The position numbers and the translations under genes are program-made. A DNA stretch of 47,992 nt. It comes from Gammaproteobacteria bacterium (GTDB taxonomy: Bacteria > Pseudomonadota > Gammaproteobacteria > JABDBA01). This document shows, in pieces, positions 43,282 to 47,992 of this stretch (its first letter is position 1; each line of letters starts with the position of its first letter). The stretch lies in assembly GCA_013288885.1 (NCBI GenBank), contig JABDBA010000013.1, positions 633-48,624 of the forward strand, read 5' to 3'. Below the pieces are notes generated by a model. That model made no database searches and was not told the origin of the DNA. It saw only the letters and a list, made by a program, of their open reading frames with translations.

Positions 43282-44394
43282 ATGAAGAAACAAGTAAAAC
43301 GTTTAACCCTAGCATTGATTGCGGTAGGTCTTAGCAGTCCAGTTTGGGCAGGTGCATTTGATGTAACCGTACCTAACCAAAATGGTGGTATCGTTGTTGG
43401 TGCAACTGGTCTGTTCTTGACAGCAGGTAGCAATACAACTTACGGTGCTACTGGTGGAATTGCTCCATTCACAACTGTAAATGGCATTAGCACAGTAACC
43501 ACAAGTAATGTTTCTGGTACAAGCTTAGATACAAATCCTAACTATCATTGGGCATTTGGTATCCAATTGGGCTATATGTTCCCAGGCACAGGTAATGATA
43601 TCACAGCAAGCTGGACTCATTTGAATACTCATGATTCCGATTCAGTAAACGCTGGTTCAGGCGGTGTTATTACCCCAGTTCCTTTGTCTCCTGCAGCAGC
43701 TGTTACAAATCCAGGTCTTTTGAGTTCCGGTAACGGCAGATCTACCAACAAACTTGACGCGGTAGATTTGATGGCTGGTCAACGTATATTCATCGGTAGC
43801 GATTTTAACCTACGTTTATCCGCAGGTCTTGAATATGCTAGACTGCAAAATTCCATTTCTAATAGCTTTTCAGGTACTACACCAAACACTCCATCGATTT
43901 TAGTTCCAGGTGGAATAACTAACGTAGTAACGGCTTATAACAGCGGCGAAACCAGCACATTCAACGGCTTAGGTCCTAAGATTGGCTTTGATGGACGTTT
44001 TTGCTTTGGTGACAGCGGTTTTGGCTTCGATAGCCATTTAGACGGTGGCCTCTTGATTGGTAACATTAGTGACAACCAAAATGCTTCTTCAGTTACTAAT
44101 ACATCAATTACTTCAGCAGCTACTGGAACATTGTTAGCTACTGGTCAGGATGTTATTGTAGGTTCTTCTTCTGCTGATCAAAACCGTCGTGTAGTGCCGT
44201 TCTTAGATGCTAACTTAGGTGTTGATTATATGTACAAATTCAACAATGCTGGTCAATCTTCTTTGACAGCTGAGTTGGGTTATGAAGCATCTAATTACTT
44301 CAATGCAATACACACTATTAATGTTCTTGGTGGTGTTAATAACGAAAATTTCACAACTCATGGTCCTTTCTTAACTGTGAAATTTGCAGCGTAG
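43282..44394 (+). CDS. Legionella-type major outer-membrane protein, copy 1
   Basis: Beta-barrel outer-membrane protein of 370 residues. Signal peptide KRLTLALIAVGLSSPVWA, then GAFDVTVPNQNGGIVVGATG. Barrel motifs shared with Legionella major outer-membrane proteins include FAWGIQLGY-like strands (HWAFGIQLGYMFPGTGNDI), VDLMAGQRIFIGSDFNLRLS, FDGRFCFGDSGFGFDS and the closing HGPFLTVKF. Two in-frame ATGs occur; 43282 is chosen because it aligns with the only one in copy 2. It is almost identical to copy 2 in strands and signal peptide but differs in loops around residues 125-140, 190-215 and 270-300. A terminator follows. Confidence 0.9.
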   Translation: MKKQVKRLTLALIAVGLSSPVWAGAFDVTVPNQNGGIVVGATGLFLTAGSNTTYGATGGIAPFTTVNGISTVTTSNVSGTSLDTNPNYHWAFGIQLGYMFPGTGNDITASWTHLNTHDSDSVNAGSGGVITPVPLSPAAAVTNPGLLSSGNGRSTNKLDAVDLMAGQRIFIGSDFNLRLSAGLEYARLQNSISNSFSGTTPNTPSILVPGGITNVVTAYNSGETSTFNGLGPKIGFDGRFCFGDSGFGFDSHLDGGLLIGNISDNQNASSVTNTSITSAATGTLLATGQDVIVGSSSADQNRRVVPFLDANLGVDYMYKFNNAGQSSLTAELGYEASNYFNAIHTINVLGGVNNENFTTHGPFLTVKFAA

Positions 44395-44427
44395 TCAGTA
44401 ATTTAGAAGTAGTTTAAGTTGTACAAT

Positions 44428-44457
44428 AAAAAGGCGTCTTAATAGGGCGCCTTTTTT
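44428..44457 (+). terminator. Rho-independent terminator of copy 1
   Basis: A-rich arm AAAAAGGCG, loop TCTTAATAGGG, arm CGCC plus a six-T run. An identical structure follows copy 2. Confidence 0.85.
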
Positions 44458-44553
44458 ATTGGTTGATATTTTTGCTTTAGGGTTATTCATGAAAAATAAG
44501 TGTGCTTAGAAGTAAATAAACTTAATTTAACTCTTAGAGGAATAAAGAAAATA

Positions 44554-45696
44554 ATGAAGAAACAAATAAAACGTTTAACCCTAGCATTGATTGCGGTGGG
44601 TCTTAGCAGTCCAGTTTGGGCAGGTGCATTTGATGTAACCGTACCTAACCAAAATGGTGGTATCGTTGTCGGTGCTACTGGTTTATTTTTGACCGCTGGC
44701 GCTAACAATACAACTTATGGTGCTACTGGTGGAGTTGCTCCATTCACAACTGTAAGTGGCATTAGTACAGTAACCACAACTAATGTTTCTGGTACAAGCT
44801 TAGATACAAATCCTAACTATCATTGGGCATTTGGCGTTCAGTTGGGTTATTTGTTCCCAGGCACAGGTAATGACATTACAGCGAGCTGGACTCACTTGAA
44901 TAGTCACGATACAGGTTCTGTAAATGCTGGCTCTGGTGGTACAATTACCCCGTTTCCACAAGGTAATTCCGCAGCTGAGGCAATTGCTGCCACGACTGGC
45001 GGCATTAGTGTTTTATCTTCTGGAAATGGTAAGACTTCTTATAAGATGGATGCAGTTGATTTAATGGCGGGTCAACGTATTTTCATTGGCAGCGACTTTA
45101 ACCTCCGCTTATCTGCAGGTCTAGAGTATGCTAGATTACAAAATACGATCTCCAATGTGTTTACAGGTGCGATACCGCAATTTATCACAGCAGCCGGTAA
45201 TTATTCTAATGCGATTGCCAGCTATCAAAGCAGTGAAACCAGCACGTTTAACGGCTTAGGTCCTAAAGCTGCTTTTGATGGCCGTTTTTGTTTCGGAGAC
45301 AGTGGTTTTGGTTTCGACAGTAATTTAAATGGTGGTCTGTTAATTGGTAACATAAGCGTTAATCAATCATCCACTGCTAATAGTTTTGCTACAATCAATA
45401 CAAGAGACCCTGTGACCGGTGCTAAAGGGGTTACAACAGCTACTTTTACTAATAGCGCTACCGGCCTTGACACAGGCACCCAAAATCGTCGCGTAGTACC
45501 CTTTTTAGGTGCTAACTTAGGCGTAGATTACATGTACAAATTCAACAATGCTGCTCAATCTTCTTTAACAGCTGAGTTGGGTTATCAAGCAGTTAACTAT
45601 TTCAACTCTAACCGCACTATCAATCCAGAGGGTAGTTTGACCAACATTAACTTCACTGATCATGGTCCGTTCTTGACAGTTAAGTTCTTAGCGTAG
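44554..45696 (+). CDS. Legionella-type major outer-membrane protein, copy 2
   Basis: Paralogue of the preceding gene, 380 residues from ATG 44554 with GAGGA upstream. Signal peptide, strand cores and the VDLMAGQRIFIGSDFNLRLS and FDGRFCFGDSGFGFDS blocks match copy 1. Loop regions are different and longer (PFPQGNSAAEAIAATTGGI; INTRDPVTGAKGVTTATFTN). Such proteins are abundant porins and surface antigens in Legionellaceae and their kin. It has its own terminator, so each copy is a separate transcription unit. Confidence 0.9.
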   Translation: MKKQIKRLTLALIAVGLSSPVWAGAFDVTVPNQNGGIVVGATGLFLTAGANNTTYGATGGVAPFTTVSGISTVTTTNVSGTSLDTNPNYHWAFGVQLGYLFPGTGNDITASWTHLNSHDTGSVNAGSGGTITPFPQGNSAAEAIAATTGGISVLSSGNGKTSYKMDAVDLMAGQRIFIGSDFNLRLSAGLEYARLQNTISNVFTGAIPQFITAAGNYSNAIASYQSSETSTFNGLGPKAAFDGRFCFGDSGFGFDSNLNGGLLIGNISVNQSSTANSFATINTRDPVTGAKGVTTATFTNSATGLDTGTQNRRVVPFLGANLGVDYMYKFNNAAQSSLTAELGYQAVNYFNSNRTINPEGSLTNINFTDHGPFLTVKFLA

Positions 45697-45729
45697 TTAA
45701 TAGTTTAGAAGTGATTTAAGTTGTACAAT

Positions 45730-45759
45730 AAAAAGGCGTCTTAATAGGGCGCCTTTTTT
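45730..45759 (+). terminator. Rho-independent terminator of copy 2
   Basis: Same stem-loop as after copy 1, AAAAAGGCG to CGCC and a T-run, showing that the duplicated block includes the terminator. Confidence 0.85.
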
Positions 45760-45780
45760 ATTGCCTAATTGCGCAGAAAA

Positions 45781-46512
45781 TTAAAGCAAATCTTCAAGCC
45801 CATAAATCAAATGATCTAATGAAACAACTTTCTTGCAGGCTAATAATATTCCTTCCATAAACGCTTCGCGGTGGATTGGGTTGTGGCTGATGCGCAGTGT
45901 TTCGCCTAAACTACCAAAAATAACTTCTTGTGAAGCGACAAATCCCGGCAAGCGTACAGCGTGGATGGCAATATTGTGGCGTACAGCACCGCGTGCACCA
46001 GCAATAATTTCGTGTGTGGCTTGTTGTGGAGCGGTCATTTGGCGATTTTCGGCAATCATATCGGCTGTTTTGATCGCAGTGCCGGAGGGCGAATCTTTTT
46101 TTGCGGTATGGTGAAATTCAATGATTTCAGCATTTGGAAAATATTTGGCCGCTTCTTTGGCAAATTTCATCATTAATACTGCGCCGATAGAAAAATTGGG
46201 GGCGATAATGCCGCCCAGTTTTTTTTCTGCGCAGAGTTGTTTTAGTTTTTCGACTTGTTCGAGCGAAAGCCCGGTAGTGCCGATGACTGGGTGTGCATTG
46301 GCTTTAATGATGCTAAGAGTGTTTTCATAGGCAACGGCGGGGGTGGTGAAGTCAACCACTATTTGGGCTTGTGAGTTTTTAATAGCTTCAAATAAATTAT
46401 CGTTTTTGCCGGTTTGTCCCACTAAGCTAAATGCGGCATCATTTTGCACAGCTTTGACTATTTCCAAGCCCATTTTGCCTTGGCTGCCGTTAACTAGAAT
46501 GCGAATTGTCAT
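45781..46512 (-). CDS. dapB: 4-hydroxy-tetrahydrodipicolinate reductase
   Basis: Lysine and diaminopimelate pathway enzyme using NAD(P)H. 243 residues: nucleotide motif GSQGKMG (9-15), substrate motif EFHHTAKKDSPSGTA (132-146, catalytic His and Lys). Its product feeds peptidoglycan and lysine, the precursor of the beta-lysine pathway proposed in this window. It begins two bases after the upstream YyaL-like gene ends. Confidence 0.96.
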   Translation of the reverse strand: MTIRILVNGSQGKMGLEIVKAVQNDAAFSLVGQTGKNDNLFEAIKNSQAQIVVDFTTPAVAYENTLSIIKANAHPVIGTTGLSLEQVEKLKQLCAEKKLGGIIAPNFSIGAVLMMKFAKEAAKYFPNAEIIEFHHTAKKDSPSGTAIKTADMIAENRQMTAPQQATHEIIAGARGAVRHNIAIHAVRLPGFVASQEVIFGSLGETLRISHNPIHREAFMEGILLACKKVVSLDHLIYGLEDLL

Positions 46513-46514
46513 GG

Positions 46515-47992
46515 TTATACCCCTGTTTTTTGTAAAAACTCCTGCAATTTATCTAATGAATTAATCACTTCCGAACACTGTGTGCCGCTGCAAACATAGG
46601 CTACTGTTTCGCCTTTTTTCGGCGAAAGTTTTTTCATAATGCCTGGTAAGTGTTGATCATCCGCAATAATGGCAAATACTAAACGGTTGGGCGCATAAAA
46701 TTTCTTACAGGCTTGTTGCCACTGCGGTAAAGAGTTTTGATCGCCGATCAATGAAATAATTTGCGGTGGATAGGTATATTCTTCCAAAGCATTGAGCAGA
46801 CTACTATAACCTGAAGGATGCGATGTAATTGCAGGCCACGCTGTTTTTAAGGTGTTTTCACTGGCGTTAAGATATCGAGGTTCAGCCAACCAATGGCCTA
46901 AACGACCCAAAGCAAAAGCGGCGATGCCGTTGCCGGATGGAGTAGCTTCATCGAGTAAAGGTTTAGGCCGTTGGATCAAAGCTTCATGATCATTAGCGGT
47001 AAAATAAAATCCACCATGGGTCTCGTCATAGAAATTTTTGAGCAAAGCATCAGCTATATTGACCGCAAAATGCAAATCTTCAATACGCCAACGTACTTGC
47101 AATAGCGTAAGAAGAGCATCCAGTAAAAAAGCATAATCATCTAAATAACCCATGAATTGTGCTTTGCCACCCTGGTAACTGGCCATCAGGCGATGCTTCA
47201 CCCATAAGTTATTTCGGATAAAATCAACCGATTTTTGTGCAGCGATAATAAAATCATCGCGGTCGAGTGCAAAACCTGCCATGGTCAATCCTTTGATCAT
47301 TAATCCATTCCAACTGGTAAGAATTTTTTTATCTTGCCCTGGGTGAACACGTTGTGCACGTGCAGCAAATAATTTTTTACGCGCAGAGTCTAAATATTGA
47401 CGGGCAATAGTGGCGTCTATTTTTGAATTTTTCTCGATGGTTTTAATGGTTTCAGCATTATAAAGATGCCAATGACCTTCAAAATTAGGATGTTGATCTA
47501 AACCATAATAAACACTGGCGACGGCGAATTCTTCGGCGTTCAAAAGCGCTTTAAATTGTTCGCGATCCCAATAATAAAATTTACCTTCTTCATGTTCTGA
47601 ATCAGCATCAATAGTTGAATAAAATCCGCCATTGGGATCGGTCATTTCACGCAATACCCATGTGCCAGTTTCTTTTAAGATGCGTTCGAACAAGGGTTTA
47701 GGTGTAACAAGTTGTGCTTCAGCATAACAACTTAATAATAAAGCATTGTCATAAAGCATTTTTTCGAAGTGTGGAATACGCCATTGTGCATCGGTGGAGT
47801 AACGAAAAAATCCGCCGCCAATTTGATCATAAATTCCACCGCGCGCCATTTTGGTTAAACACGTATCTGCTATGTTGAATGCAGCAATATCTTCCGGCAA
47901 TTGCGCTTTGGTTTGTAACCAATAACGCAACAAGCGTTCGATATACATCGAGTGTGGGAATTTAGGAGCATTACCAAAGCCACCATTAATTG
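46515..47992 (-). CDS. YyaL-type thioredoxin-domain / six-hairpin protein (5' partial)
   Basis: The frame is open to the window edge; a further 14 residues (INGGFGNAPKFPHS) precede the first visible ATG at 47948, so the true start is outside. About 491 residues are visible. GGFGNAPKFPHS followed by GGIYDQIGGGFFRYSTDAQWRIPHFEKMLYDNALLL marks the DUF255/YyaL family, which has an N-terminal thioredoxin fold (not seen here) and an alpha/alpha six-hairpin domain with NGGFYSTIDADSEHEEGKFYYW. Function is not firmly known. Its stop lies two bases before dapB, so the two are probably co-transcribed. Confidence 0.92.
   Translation of the reverse strand, partial: INGGFGNAPKFPHSMYIERLLRYWLQTKAQLPEDIAAFNIADTCLTKMARGGIYDQIGGGFFRYSTDAQWRIPHFEKMLYDNALLLSCYAEAQLVTPKPLFERILKETGTWVLREMTDPNGGFYSTIDADSEHEEGKFYYWDREQFKALLNAEEFAVASVYYGLDQHPNFEGHWHLYNAETIKTIEKNSKIDATIARQYLDSARKKLFAARAQRVHPGQDKKILTSWNGLMIKGLTMAGFALDRDDFIIAAQKSVDFIRNNLWVKHRLMASYQGGKAQFMGYLDDYAFLLDALLTLLQVRWRIEDLHFAVNIADALLKNFYDETHGGFYFTANDHEALIQRPKPLLDEATPSGNGIAAFALGRLGHWLAEPRYLNASENTLKTAWPAITSHPSGYSSLLNALEEYTYPPQIISLIGDQNSLPQWQQACKKFYAPNRLVFAIIADDQHLPGIMKKLSPKKGETVAYVCSGTQCSEVINSLDKLQEFLQKTGV

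Overview
The window comes from a gammaproteobacterial chromosome of modest GC content. The best guess is a Legionellales relative (Legionella/Coxiella/Berkiella type). This rests on two Legionella-type major outer-membrane proteins in tandem (43282-45696), gammaproteobacterial gene orders (kdsD-kdsC-lptCAB-hpf-rapZ-HPr; trxB/ftsK/lolA; darP next to pmbA), and two large proteins of unknown family (18209-21502 and 40390-41235). Each of those two has a near-perfect PmrA-type box placed identically relative to a -10 element, the regulatory signature known for Dot/Icm effector genes in this order. Species cannot be named from the sequence alone.

Layout. 1-2793: cut AraC/GyrI-like regulator, a RelE/HigA-like toxin-antitoxin pair, one unknown protein. 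2872-9055: a collinear six-gene run (bufferin BufA1, DoxX, NfeD, slipin, Cu/Zn superoxide dismutase, ACP-acyl-AMP ligase-acyltransferase fusion) on envelope, metal and oxidative stress themes. 9039-11775: a small exported protein, then a DUF234-type ATPase bracketed on both sides by short repeats. 11776-12934: darP-upp. 13113-16936: an operon of a lysine 2,3-aminomutase-type radical SAM enzyme, two ATP-grasp ligases and a GNAT acetyltransferase, apparently inserted between darP and pmbA; it looks like a small beta-lysine metabolite pathway. 16943-18298: pmbA. 18209-21502: repeat protein, candidate effector. 21604-28525 (minus strand): Kdo synthesis (kdsD, kdsC), LPS transport (lptC, lptA, lptB), then hpf, a short HPr kinase, rapZ, a mannose-family EIIA, HPr and a flavoprotein. 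28640-32472 (minus): penicillin-binding carboxypeptidase, two-DTG aspartic protease, a DUF2975/XRE pair, a zinc alcohol dehydrogenase. 32582-35281: beta-barrel porin and a Fic-family protein with a palindrome inside its promoter. 35315-36242: decayed SIR2-like and PIN fragments plus an intact antitoxin. 36260-41983: rhomboid, trxB, ftsK, a PmrA-box unknown gene, lolA. 41986-47992: CDF metal exporter, the duplicated outer-membrane protein genes, dapB, and a cut thioredoxin-domain (YyaL) protein.

How they fit together. Most of the window is conserved housekeeping envelope biology. Accessory genes sit at the seams of conserved synteny (between darP and pmbA, after pmbA, between ftsK and lolA, and beside rhomboid/trxB). 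The most promising less-described items are the KamA/ATP-grasp/GNAT operon, the two PmrA-box genes, the repeat-bracketed ATPase, a bufferin without its maturation enzymes, and a poly-T frameshift in the sodC signal peptide. No tRNA, rRNA, CRISPR array or complete insertion sequence was found.
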